Assembly (NCBI GenBank): GCA_964036195.1
Contig: OZ038460.1
Coordinates: 7,195,504-7,259,503, forward strand
Reading direction: 5' to 3'
From: Sphaerolaimus hirsutus
Lineage: Eukaryota; Nematoda; Chromadorea; Monhysterida; Sphaerolaimidae
DNA length: 64,000 nucleotides
Shown: piece by piece, positions 1 through 12,600 of the stretch
How positions within the stretch are numbered: position 1 is the first letter of the stretch
Layout: every line of letters starts with the position of its first letter
Program-made: the position numbers and the translations under genes
The notes under the pieces: model-generated
Databases searched by the model: none
What the model saw: only the letters and a program-made list of their open reading frames with translations
Told to the model about the DNA's origin: nothing

Positions 1-634
1 AGTCAAGGCAGCTAAAGTAAAAGTTTTTACGAAACCATAGCAACTGCTTCTTCTGCACCGGGCGCACCTGTCTTGCTCAATAGTTTTGGCACTTTGCCAT
101 AAAGAAGCAAGTTATGTTCAATACAATTTGTTATTTGAAACACGATAACAAACAAACTTCAACTGATTTCTGCAGAATTTAATATTGCGTGTGATGGTAT
201 TGAAATGAAATGAAAATTCAATTTGTGCGAATTTCTAACTGAAACGCGATTAACCGGCGAAACCTTTATTTTACCGTAACCTGTTAAAACAATTACGGAT
301 AAAAGTCATCATCTCTTTTGTTCGTGGCATTGTGCCAAGAAACGCCTGAAACTCTCATTCGTACTAAGCACATAACTTTCGTGGCTTTGAGGAGTTGAGG
401 CTGTCTATTTTCAAAAGATTCACGCGAATTTCTTCACAACAAATGGCAGAAAAAATTTGCAAATTTTGAAACTGCAAACACAATACCAGTGTAGCATCTA
501 AAAATCAGTTTGAAGTATCCGTTACAAATTGTAATAACTTCTTTCGCGACAATCACATTCCGTTTTGTACGGAGTTGAAAGAAAACTAAAAAGAAAATTG
601 TTAGTTGACGTGTGTCCGCTCGTCTGTCTGCGCC
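1..634. other. 5' flank of LMAN1, no gene recognised
   Basis: AT-rich sequence upstream of the LMAN1 start codon. I see no open reading frame with coding character and no clear repeat. It should contain the promoter and 5' untranslated region of LMAN1, but no core promoter motif is convincing by eye. Confidence 0.4.
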
Positions 635-3600
635 ATGAAGTTGGCTGTATGTATAGCTTTTTTGGGCTGTGTGCTGTATTTTTCAGTTCCTTCAGTGTCA
701 CAGGTGCAATGGCACAAAAAGTTTGAATACAAACACAGTTTTAGGGCGCCAAAATTGGCCCAACCTGATGGCTCTATTCCATTTTGGAAGCACTTTGGTG
801 GTTAGCTATTTACATGGTCGGGCTGAAAAGTCCCCGGGCAGTGCTCGCCATTCGCGCTAGGGGTAAGCTACGGTTATAAAATTTTAACACGTTAATATAT
901 CAGGTGTTTAGAGTTTTCACCCAAAATTTCATTTCTCTAGCTCCACCCACTGCGGAACTGTGGGGGTTACAATTTCGGTCATTTTGTACTGATGTACAAT
1001 GGTGCTCTAGCTCAACGCTGCTTTAAGTTGTGATCATGAAACTTTGGCTAGTGTAAGCCATCAGTGTTGGCAATGTGCTGATACTATTCAACACTTTCAT
1101 CAACATCATCGCTATTAAGGTAAAATTAATATGCAGATCAGGGTGATGTGCAAGAAACGTGGGAACTGTGATGGATGTTTTTGGTTATCATCTGAGATCA
1201 TGTTGTATTGCAGTGATTTTAATGTTGTTTTGAAATGTGCAGTAAATTGAAAAGTGTATTTAAAATTTACATTTGAAAAAACGACCAAAATATACACTGA
1301 ATTGGGTTGGGGACTTTTACCCCTCTCTTGAACTGTAGTTGTTGCCTTTGGCTGGGCATATTTTTATACCAAATTTTTTTTTTAAAAACAACCAAGAGGT
1401 GCCTCGCGGACCTTAAGCGCTTGGCCCTATAAACAACTCGATGTGCAGCCAAAAGTAACTTCTAAAGTACCGGTCAAACTTCAATAACAGTGAAAAAAGC
1501 GAAAAATCCGTCTTTCCCGTGACCAACTCTATAGTCACCCCATCGGCGCAGTTGTTCTGGACCGAAATAAATGTCCGACGCAGCTTGGCGAGGCGCATTC
1601 GCTGCGCCGCGGCCGTGTCCCTGTCCACAAACAGCACTGGCACCTCGGCTGGATCCAGCGGCAGCACCACGAGCGCCGCCACGTTGTCCACGATTTCCGC
1701 CACGGAGTTGCACGCTCATTATGGCACCAGTTAGTCAAATCTGAGCGAAGTTCCGAACAAATTATTTGACAGGGAAAAATAGGCAAAAATGGTGAATTTT
1801 CGATATTTTATTTTTATAAATAATTGATTTCTGATTATTTGCCAAATTTTTGAATTGCCGTCTGACTTGAAGTTCAGGATTTCATGTGAAATATTACGTT
1901 TTAAAAAAAAAACGAAACAGAAATTCTAAAAAATATCTTTTAGATGTAGAAAAATAATTTAAAATTTTCGAAAAAGTTGGGAAATCCAATCTTGTATTTC
2001 AAGGTCATTGAAAAGGCTGAATTTGCACAAAACATTGCTGTATTTTTTGCTGAAAGCTGTAACCGTTGAAATTAACTTTGATTTGTTGTAATTATTTTTT
2101 AATAAAATTTCTATTAGATTAGTAATTCTGTAGGACACATCATCTAACTTTAAGCAAATCCGACAGAATCTGATGCACTGAGAAAAAAGGACGTTGTAAC
2201 ATACATTGTATTTTATACAACTGCCAATATGTGGCATGCTAACTATTCGAAAATTGTAGTCATCTGTTTTGTTATAGACTTTTATATTAAAATTAGGAGT
2301 AGTAGAAATATCCAGATCTAAAAAGTGAGCTTTACATCCATTATCTATTTTTTCCATTTCCAAAGTAAGAGATGGATGGTAAATATTAACTGCGAAATTA
2401 TCTATATTGATGCAAAGAGTGTCATCGATATATCTGACAATGTTATTAGATAGAATTTTTGATTGAGTAGGGAAATTTTTGCAAAAAGCGAACTCCATCA
2501 TTGATAGAGTAAGGTTACACAGTTCTGGGCTCACAGAAGATCCCATCGCTATTCCTCTGGTCTGCTTGAAAAGAAGACCAGAAAAAGAAACATAAGTATT
2601 GTCTAACACGTAATTAAGTAGGTCACAAATTTCTGCAATTCTGTACTGGCTGACATCTTTTTCAGACATCCATCTGTTGGGTTTCAATGAAGCGACATTA
2701 TTGCGAATTGTGACAAAGTGATCAGGCCGAACTAGCAGCGTGATCAGTGTAGTCACATGCACGCGAATTTGATCGATGTCCAGAGATCTATATGCCTGCG
2801 AGAAATCTGCTGTGCATAAATGGTGAATATTTTCAAATGATTTTAATTTGTCAGCTACTATTGTACTATTTTCAACTATCCAATATCTATTTGACCCACC
2901 ATTTTCTGAAATCCGTTCACAATATTGTTTCGTTTTTTTTTGGAGAAGCGATAAAATAAGTGTAAAAGCCATGATAACCCATTTATAGAGGACTTTTTAG
3001 CTCCTGAAATAAAGCGAAATTTTATTGGAGTTTTATGGAATTTCGGTATAGCATAAATAATAGGTATGAATCTATCAAAACGTTTTTTATCTGTACTGTA
3101 TATATTTGACATGTTCAGATGATCATCCATCAACTGATTAAAAAAATTGTCATCTGAATGGATAAACTTATATGTTAAATTACCAAAAGTTGAAGTGTCA
3201 TTTATATTTAATATACCAAATTCTTTACAAATGACACTTAAATAGAATTTTTTACAAATAAAAGCATAAGTATTAGATGCTTTGTCAACACAAGTAATTA
3301 CAAACCGAGACTGCAGTGATTTCAGTTCTGTGTCACATGCCCTTGTCCACTTTGTATTCAACTGTCGACATGCGTCAACTGAAAAAGTAGACAATTTGCA
3401 TGACAATTTATGAATGCAAGAGCGACAATAGGCTTCAATTTCTAATGAATAACCATTATCAGTTACTCATGTAGTTTAGTTATAATATTGGCAATCAATT
3501 GTCTATACTTTTGTTCAGTTTTAGCCATACTGCCATAGCCATTTATACGAAATTTAAGACCCAAATTTAAAAATGTTTTTAAGTCATTATTTTTACAAAT

Positions 3601-6600
3601 CTCGGTATCACCTGAAATGATGTGTTGATGGTATTTATTAATAAACGGCGAATTATGGCACTCACAGGGTTCATTTATGATCTCCTTAAGAGTATTTAAG
3701 TTTAGATTTTTCAAAATTTTGTTGTAATTACAAATTTTCAAACCGAGGGGAGGATTGTAGGCTACTTTGAGTTGAAGTCTATCGATATATTTTTTGGCTA
3801 TATCAGGAAGGTTATGTTTCTGTCTGTTGCGATGCAGAATGTTTAGCGAAATGGCTTCATCAAAGTGACTTTCATATTTCATTGGAATGCAAATAGGGTT
3901 TTTCACATGACTCTTTTTTGAGTAAAATTGACGCCTTCTAGCTTCAGCTCCAAACTGTAAACATTTACAAGTATTTTTGCTTATTAGACTATGAAAATTA
4001 GCTACATCTGCTAAGTGGAATATTTTGGGAAGGTGTTTCTTAGGTAAAGAGGTAATAAAAGAGTAGACATCTCTAGGTGTTTTAAGTAAAGAAAAGCGAT
4101 CTAACGATAAAGAAAAAACATTGTGATTGTAATTTTTAGGTCTGGTTCTTTTTCGACGCATAAGTTCATCATTAAAAAATGGAAGAGGTTTGTCGGAATT
4201 TATAAGATTAAACTTGTCGATGAGACCCATACCTTTTATTTTTTGATTTAAGCCAAATGGGTAAGCACTAAAAAGTAGGGAGATCCATCTGAATTCGAAT
4301 TCAGTGTAAATAGAGGTTTTAATAGAGGAAGTATCTGGCATTTTATGTATGATTTGTATTTTAACGTTGTCAAAATTGCAAGGTGAATTAGTGAAATGTG
4401 AATATAAAACATTGCTTGCACATTTTCTTTTGATGTGAGATAGGTGTTGGCTGAAACATTTGTGCAAACTATGCTTAGTTTCACCAACGTACTGCATTCC
4501 ACACTCACAGGACATAAGATAGATGACGCCTTTAGTTAAACAGTTTAGGGGGCCACTGGTACAAGGTAGGAAATTTTTGCTAGTCACATTTGATGAAAAA
4601 AACATACTTCCAGAGACGTGTGGGCATGTCCGGCAGCTAGCGTGCCCACACTGTTGAGTTAGGGTCCCTTGGCACTTTTCCAAAATTTTAGACGTATTAA
4701 GGTCGAAGTCAACAAGATGGGCAAAACAGGGCCCATTGACAGCAACAGACTGGTTCTGCGAGACAGGTACTATGTGATAATTGTAACAAGACCCTGACAC
4801 ATATTTCACACTACCACCCAGGGTACCAGGTAGCGTGTCGCCTACGGGGGACGCCCTAGTATCAAGGATAGACATGTGAACTTGTTGAGTCATGATCAGT
4901 AGGGTTGCTACCGGAATGGGAAAAAGGGAAAATAACAAGGTAAAAGAGTGGGTATACAAGAGTACCGTTTCAAGTACACAACTGATGGGAAGCAAAGTAA
5001 TGTATTGAAAAAATCTTTTATTTCAACAAAAAATTGGGAAATATCAAATAATCGGCCAAAAATAATATAAAACAGCGTCAACACCACAAATAAAGGAAAT
5101 ATTTTTATCCAATATTCCAAAAATACATCAATCTAATCACCCAAGCCTGTGTAGACCATTCTGAAATTAGGCCATGTCATTCGGTTCCGCGTCCTGTATG
5201 TAAAGCAACGAAGTCAATTTTTGGTTTATCTTGAGTTCGCAGAGACCTTCTCAGGGTAACTTTACTAGGGGACAAAGGTTCTGTGGTTGAAACAGGCAAA
5301 ATACTTGGTGATTCAAAGCTGAAATCTGAAACAGGAGATTGAATCGAGTTAGAAACATCTGAAATAGAATTTATTTTTCCTTTTTTACCAGGAGGAGTGT
5401 TAGGAGTCACAGTGGAAGAATCAGAAAATATTTCACAGCGTCGACGAACGACGCCTCTGTTTATTTCGAATTTTCAAGTAAAGACGCAGCCTGTGAGAGA
5501 CCACGTCTATTAAGAATTGGAACTATGCCAAAAATGGTTACAAACTACCTCTAAAGCACTTTCATTCATTTGCGAGTCATGCGCCAGCGTGGACTGGTGC
5601 ATGGCTTGATTATCCAAATTTTCTCCATGGTTGGTAGCCTCTGAAGGTTGTTCAGCGCTGCTGCGTTCTAACGCGACGTTTACCACGCGTCCGGCGTGGT
5701 TTTCTTGGTCGCGTTCGCCATCCAAGATTTGTTGACCGATTTCTAGGAGAAAATTGCGAAAAAGCGATAAAATGAAGTATATATGGCCAGGAATAATCCA
5801 TAAAAGTGCTCTTATATTTAATGTACCTATATATTCAGCGAATTCACTGGCGAATTCTCCAATAAACTTCCACCTCGCCTCTGAATTAGTATCGCCTCTA
5901 GTTCTAATGATAATTTTGCCAGACCCAGTATCACAGTCGCGTCGCCAGCGAGCTGTGTAGCCCGTCTGACCTTTGTTGAAACGAGCAATTAAAACAAGCG
6001 CGTGACTCTTTTCCTGCCTTTGCTCAGTAATTTTGTCCATGCTCATGGTAATACGCTTGTTTTTACACCTATGTTAACAAGAAACACTTTGATTGGAAAA
6101 GCTGAGCATGTATCCAAAAGACTAGATATAATGTGCGAAAGAAAACTAATGAGTAGTTTTCCTTCATTCTAGTGTGCAAAACTTCGCGCGCCACATTATA
6201 CGTTGCAAAACGGAGTTTTAAAGAGCCGCCAATTTGGTCAACTTTCACTAATCCGATCATGGGCGCGCTGTTCGTTTTGAACCCTAGTCCCTGTTGCAAA
6301 ATCGTACGGGCGGTGGGCATCAATTTGTGTTTTTTCAGGCGAGGGTTTTTACCCACACCATGGAAAATAACGTGATGGCTGTTAATCCAGCACTCATTGT
6401 TTTGCAGGGGCTGCCACAGTTCGCCCGTCGATGGCAAAAGAGGCTGTAAACAAGCAGGTGATTTTAAAAAAATCAAAATCTTTAAAATGTAAATTTTAAA
6501 TTTATTTTTGTTTTTGTGATCGCTACCAGTTCCGGTGGTTGCCCACTGGATTAACTGGTGAAAGAAACAGGTGGCAACTGTGCATGAGCGCGGTTGAGCT

Positions 6601-9600
6601 CCACCTAAGACACCCATGAGCCGGGTTGCCCCAAACTTGAATAATGGGTGTAAAAAGAACCAAATAATTTACGAAACTAAGAATGTCTATGTCTACAAAG
6701 TACTTGTGTATCGGGAAGGAAAGAACGGAAAGAAATGAAAAATTGTAGAAATTAAAGTAAATTGCAATTTCAAGTTTTCGAATTTTTGTAGAAATTTTTG
6801 TTAGAAATTTTGTTAATTGTAGTTATCGGAAAACAGTAAGCCCGGCCCCGGGTTTCTACAAACCACTGGGGAACCAAGCCGGAACTGTTAGCGACAAATT
6901 GAAAAGTGTATTTAAAATTTACATTTGAAAAACGACCAAAATATACACTGAATAGGGTTGGGGACTTTTACCCCTCTCTTGAACTGTAGTTGTTGCCTTT
7001 GGCTGGGCATATTTTTATACCAAAATTTTTTTTAAAAAACAACCAAGAGGTGCCTCGCGGACCTTAAGCGCTTGGCCCTATAAACAACTTGATGTGCAGC
7101 CAAAAGTAACTTCTAAAGTACCGGTCAAACTTCAATAACAGTGAAAAAGCGAAAAATCCATCTTTCCCGTGACCAACTCTATAGTCACCCCATCGGCGCA
7201 GTTGTTCTGGACCGAAATAAATGTCCGACGCAGCTTGGCGAGGCGCATTCGCTGCGCCGCGGCTGCGTCCCTGTCCATGAACAGCACTGGCACCTCGGCT
7301 GGATCCAGCGGCAGCACCACGAGCGCCGCCACGTTGTCCACGATTTCCGCCACAGAGTTGCATGCTCTTTATGGCACCAGTTAGTCAAATCTGAGCGAAG
7401 TTCCGAACAAATTATTTGACAGGGAAAAATAGGCAAAAATGGTGAATTTTCGATATTTTATTTTTATAAATAATCGATTTCTGATTATTTGCCAAATTTT
7501 TGAATTGCCGCCTGACTTGAAGTTCAGGATTTCATGTGAAATATTACGTTTTTTAAAAAAACGAAAACGTTTTTTAAATTATTATGTCAATTAAATTTCA
7601 TTTGTGTTTCATTACTAATCTGTAGTGGACACATTACCTGTGTTCAACAGCAGTGTGCATAAAAAACGCCTCCTGTATTAACCTGTATTGACCAACCGTA
7701 GAGGCAGAATGATGAATTTGGTAGTGAGAGTAGTGACAGTAATGGCAATATGGACTAGGCTTATGATATCATAGCTAATGTTGGTAAGTGCTGGCACATT
7801 GCCAACACTGGTGGCTTACACTAGCCAAAGTTTCATGATCACAACTTAAAGCAGCGTTGAGCTAGAGCACCATTTGTACATCAGTACAAAATGACCGAAA
7901 TTGTAAACCCCACAGTTCCGCAGTGGGTGGAGCTAGAGGGGTGAAATTTTGGGTGAAAACTCAAAACACCTTATATATTAACGTGTTAAAATTTTATAAC
8001 CGTAGCTTACCCCTAGCGCGAATGGCGAGCACTGCCCGGGAACTTTTCAGCCCGACCATGTACTTTCACATTACGTGCTTTTGTTGTTGGGATTCACATG
8101 TTCTTTTTGTAGATGCAATCGCGAGTGCTGAGCAGCTTCGTTTGGTGCCGTCGATGCGAAGCAGGAAAGGTTGGCTCTAATTTACGAAGCTTGCCCTTGC
8201 CTCAGTGTTCGTTTACTAATTGGCTTAGGTCCAAGAGACACTCGTACCTCCTTTCAGAGATTGAGCGCGTCACCAAAACACTCAGACCTAAGCCTAAGCC
8301 TAAGCAGAGCCTAAAATATCGTGAAAATATTACAAATTTGTATGTTAGGCTTATCCAAACCAAATAAATGCGAAGTACAAACCGTATCCAAATCAATAAT
8401 CTCAATCGAATTTTTGGCACATTATCAAAAAAGTCGCAAAAAGAATGCCGATGAATAGAATCACGCCGTTTTCTTCTCTTTTCTAAGTGGAGGAATGTGT
8501 GATTCTATTCATCGGCATTCTTTTTGCGACTTACGAACACTGAGAAATTGTTTGCCGAGGAATGTTGTAAGGGAATCGTTGTGCACCGTAGCATATAGTG
8601 ATATGTTTTCAATGTTACATACCCCTGACTATCGATATTCGATACAGTAAAAAATCAGACAAATGTATAAAAAATGTTATGGTGTGAGGTGGGATTCGGA
8701 CACGCCCACCTGGAGTTGGCAATCCACCAGACTTGAGTGTCTCGTTATAAACACTGGACAGGCTATTTATAACAATAGTATGACGACAGATACTTCATGT
8801 CATTCTAAACCCACTTCTTTGTCTATTTACAAATGATCTGCCGCTCAGGTGCCGTATGGAACACCAAGCCGATGACCGAGTCGGAGTGGTGGCAGGCGGA
8901 CATCGTGTTCCGCGTCCAGGGACAGGGCCGCATCGGCGCTGATGGACTGGTGCGTGCTGAGACGTTATTGATCGATATTTTTCACTGGGGTCTCCAATGG
9001 TGGAGGTTACCCCCAAATCAGCCATCTATTTATCTGTCCCGGATGCCGCTCAGCTGTCTATCATTTAGCGAAAATTTTGGCCACGCACCCCCGAATACCC
9101 CCTTCTAAAAACATCACTCATCTAGCGATTTTTGGCAAATTTTGCCACTATTTTCACTCAAAATCTTTTACTTTCACCTTCAAAATCTCTATTTTTTAGC
9201 CCATTGAATCGATTTCTGGCTATTTTTACCTCAATCCTGGGTCAAAATCCTAACAACTTTGTGTACTCATTTCAATTTTTCATTTGAAATATCGAAATTT
9301 GATGTGCTGATCTGATTACAAACACTCCTCCATTCGCAGGCATTCTGGTTCACTTCGACAGCGGGCCAACAAGTGGGGCCGGTGTTCGGTTCGAACGACT
9401 TGTGGAACGGGCTCGGCTTGCTGTTCGACTCGTTCGACAACGACAACCAGCGGAACAACCCCTACATCATGCTCATGATGAACGATGGCACTCGCGCTTA
9501 CAACCATCAGACGTAAGTGTGAAATTAGGGATGGTTTTGATCTTAGGCACTTGATGTTTTTAACTGATTGTTTTTAAAATCTGATTTTTAATAAAAATCA

Positions 9601-12600
9601 CATGTTGGAAACTGATTTTTTATCAAAAGCATAGTCAATACATTGTGTTACACATACACATATTTTTGCTCAAATTTTGGACGATTTTGTCAAAATGTGA
9701 TTTTAATTTAAATCAATTTTTAAATCAAATCATTGATTTTTTCCAACCCAATGCGACGTTTTTATCAAAAATCGCATTTTCCCGTTGCAGAGATGGCGCT
9801 GGACAAGGGGTGGCGGGTTGTCAAAAGGATTTCCGCAACAAGCCTTACCCCATGAAGGCGAGAATCGTTTACGCGAATCACGTGCTCACTGTAATGATTC
9901 ACGACGGAATGACGGCGCACGATAGATTTGAGCTGTGTCTTAGAGCTGAGAACATTTTCTTGCCCAGAAACGGCCACTTTGGATTGTCCGCGGCCACTGG
10001 TGGACTGGCTGGTTTGTGGTTATAGGATTTGGATTTTACCGGGGGTTCCGTGAATCTTGGACCTGGGAGTCGTTGGGTTGGATTATTTTTTAATGTATAT
10101 TTTACTGAGTATTGAACATTTTTAAATTTTCATTTTCATTCGGACTCATTTTAATAAATCGATATCATTATTTCAATATTTATTTATTATTTGAATATTT
10201 AGTATTGTCTCAAAAAGTTGATGTAATTGAATCTCTGTAAAAATATAAATATAATGGTTTCAAATTGTTTTCAGATGACCACGATATCCTGTCGTTCAGT
10301 TTGTGGGCACTGCACGCAGAGGCGCCTAAACAGGTCACTTTGTTGTCCATATTTTTACATGCCACTTTTTTGTGTAATAACGACTGTTGCCCACTTTTAG
10401 CCTGCCGCAATGCCAGAACAAGAACGTGAACAACTGCAGAAAAAATTTGAACAACAACAGCAGCAGTACCAGGAAGAGCGGGAAAAGTATGACTTTTCTT
10501 GTTGTTGTTTAACCGTATCACATAATAGCGTTCCAAAAATGGGTGTTTTCCTGGAGAGAACACGCAGAGAAAAATCGCGAAATATCAATGGTATTTTTTA
10601 TGTTCTTTTGAATTAAATTGGTTAAATCTCTCCGGTCATACCTAATGAAATCATAAATAAATATCAGTTTTTTAAATATCTATTTATAAATAAATTTTTT
10701 CAAATATCTCGAGACATTTGGAGCGCTAATCACACATATTTACAAGCAAAATTCAGTGCGAAAATTCATTCTGTAGAACTGTCACTTTTTTCTTTTTGCA
10801 GATTCAAAGTGGAACACCCTGACAAAGTGCAGCCAGATGATGGCGAGGAAGAAGAACTTATGAAATGGGTCAGTTTTTGTGTGATGATTATTTTCTAGTC
10901 CGACCCATTTTCCTAAATTGTCAAGTGGCAGAAAGAATTTGGGTGGTGAGCGCAGCAAATAATTACTTAGTTGACATGTCAATTGATTGATCACTTGAAC
11001 TCTTTTTGTCACTTGAATATTGGGAAATGATCATGTTTTTGTAGAAAAAAAAACAAAGTTACTAAAACTTCACGAATGTCTTTTTGCATTTCAGTTCGAG
11101 GACGCAACCCAGCGGGAGCTGCGACTCATTTACGAAGGCCAATCGAACATCATTCGTATAATTCAAACATTAGAATCCAAATTGGAAAGGATCAGTCAGG
11201 AACAGAACAGCCACACTGCCATGCTGAACAGAGGTGCGAACATAGTGTACAATTTTGATAATTTTTAAAGGTAAACAGATGTGCCTTGTGAAATGAACCT
11301 CATATCAGTGTAAATGCGATGTCTTTTCCGCCAAGGGAGTCCCTCCTGCCCGTGTATACGTCCTTGATCGTGTTCGTGATATTTACGATGGAAGCACTCA
11401 TAAACTACTTCCGACTCAAATTCGGCAACAGAACATTTTTCGTGCCGAACTTGAGTAGGAAGCCGTGTATATACAGCTTCCCAATGTCTTTGCATTGGCT
11501 CTCGTTTCAATCTAATCCCTCCCACACACTTAACCACTATGGTCCCTATTCCAAATTTCCAGTTTCCACCGGTGGCGGGGGCGCAGTCCAACCTGGACAG
11601 GGGGGCGGCGGGGGCGACGGATTAACTCGACACGAGGCAAATGAACTATTGCAGATTACTAGAGACGTGGGCCAGAGCGTCAGGGACATGAAAACTTATG
11701 TGAATGAGGTTTATACCAGGACGTATAATATTGAACAGAAAGTGCAGGGTTGGTTGAGATTTTGGGGGGTTATGAGATTGTTTAGGGTGCTGAAAATCAC
11801 CGTACCGGTTTTGAATAACGTCGGATGATGGTATTGATGGAAAGGCTAAAAAGAACTGGCGCAAAAGAAAAAGGCACAATTCCATCACCAGGGACAATTC
11901 CGCACCCTGTAAAATGTGAAGTCATATAAAATGTCAATCAATACAAGAAAAAGAAAATATTTATGTTATTTCTCCACTGTTGACACTTTTGCATGACAAT
12001 TGACAAATTTGTATGACATTTTACATTACATTTTACACTTGACTTTACACTTTACATGGCGCGGTATTGTGCCTGCGCACACTAGTTTTCACACGAAATT
12101 TTGAAAACTCACAAATCAACCTAGAACGCATTTGAGTTTTCTACAATGAGGTGGCCGTCAACTACAGTTGACGGAGATGAAAAATGACTCATTGTGGAAA
12201 ACTCAAACACGTTCATAGCTCGTTTATGAGTTTTCGAAAGTTCGTGTGAAAACTAGTGTGCGCAGGGCCATTGGCTCCAGTTTGCAGTCTTCCAGACTAC
12301 ACTAAGTGTTATCCTATTTTAAAATTTCTGTTCTGTTTTGATATAATCCCACATTTAGGCGGCGGCGTGGGCAGCGTGCAACAGGCGGGCGCCACTGGAG
12401 ATCAGTATCAAATGCAGCAGATCCGGGCATTCGTAGAAGGCATCAAAGTCGACGTGGAACATATCAGAACGGCTGGATTGAAGGTTCTTGTGTTTTCTTG
12501 TTTCTTTGAGTCAACTCACACGTGCAGATATCTTTTGCTTAGACAGAAGTGGGATTTTTTGCCGAGTCTACCTAGTTATATAGGCGTAATGGCCGTGTTG

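Larger units (their letters stand above)
1916..6895 (-). mobile_element. Penelope-like retroelement with GIY-YIG ahead of RT (Naiad-like order)
   Basis: On the minus strand a GIY-YIG endonuclease module (4995-3463) is followed by a Penelope-type reverse transcriptase (about 3455-1959). This is the reverse of the canonical Penelope order and matches the permuted architecture described for Naiad/Chlamys elements. The unit lies between ~670 bp direct repeats. The copy is probably inactive: the endonuclease frame ends in TAA with the RT in another frame, a further frame change occurs in an A-run near 2935-2943, and the presumed catalytic Arg of GIY-YIG is Cys. The boundary of the element toward 6.9 kb is uncertain. 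Confidence 0.8.
813..8060. mobile_element. 7.25 kb insertion with ~266 bp terminal inverted repeats and TA flanks
   Basis: Positions 813-1078 and 7794-8060 are inverted copies of one another with only scattered mismatches. The outer ends read CATGGTCGGG and CCCGACCATG and are flanked on both sides by TA (811-812 and 8061-8062), the target duplication typical of Tc1/mariner-like elements. No mariner transposase was recognised inside; the interior is occupied by a Penelope-like retroelement and its direct repeats. The element lies 12 bp after the LMAN1 exon 1 donor. It could be a non-autonomous mariner-type element that later received the retroelement. Confidence 0.75.

Noticed and set aside
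3400-3470. Selenocysteine (TGA) readthrough between the endonuclease and RT parts, as known for some Naiad elements
   Set aside because: The endonuclease frame ends in TAA and the RT continues in a different frame, so recoding of TGA does not explain the break.
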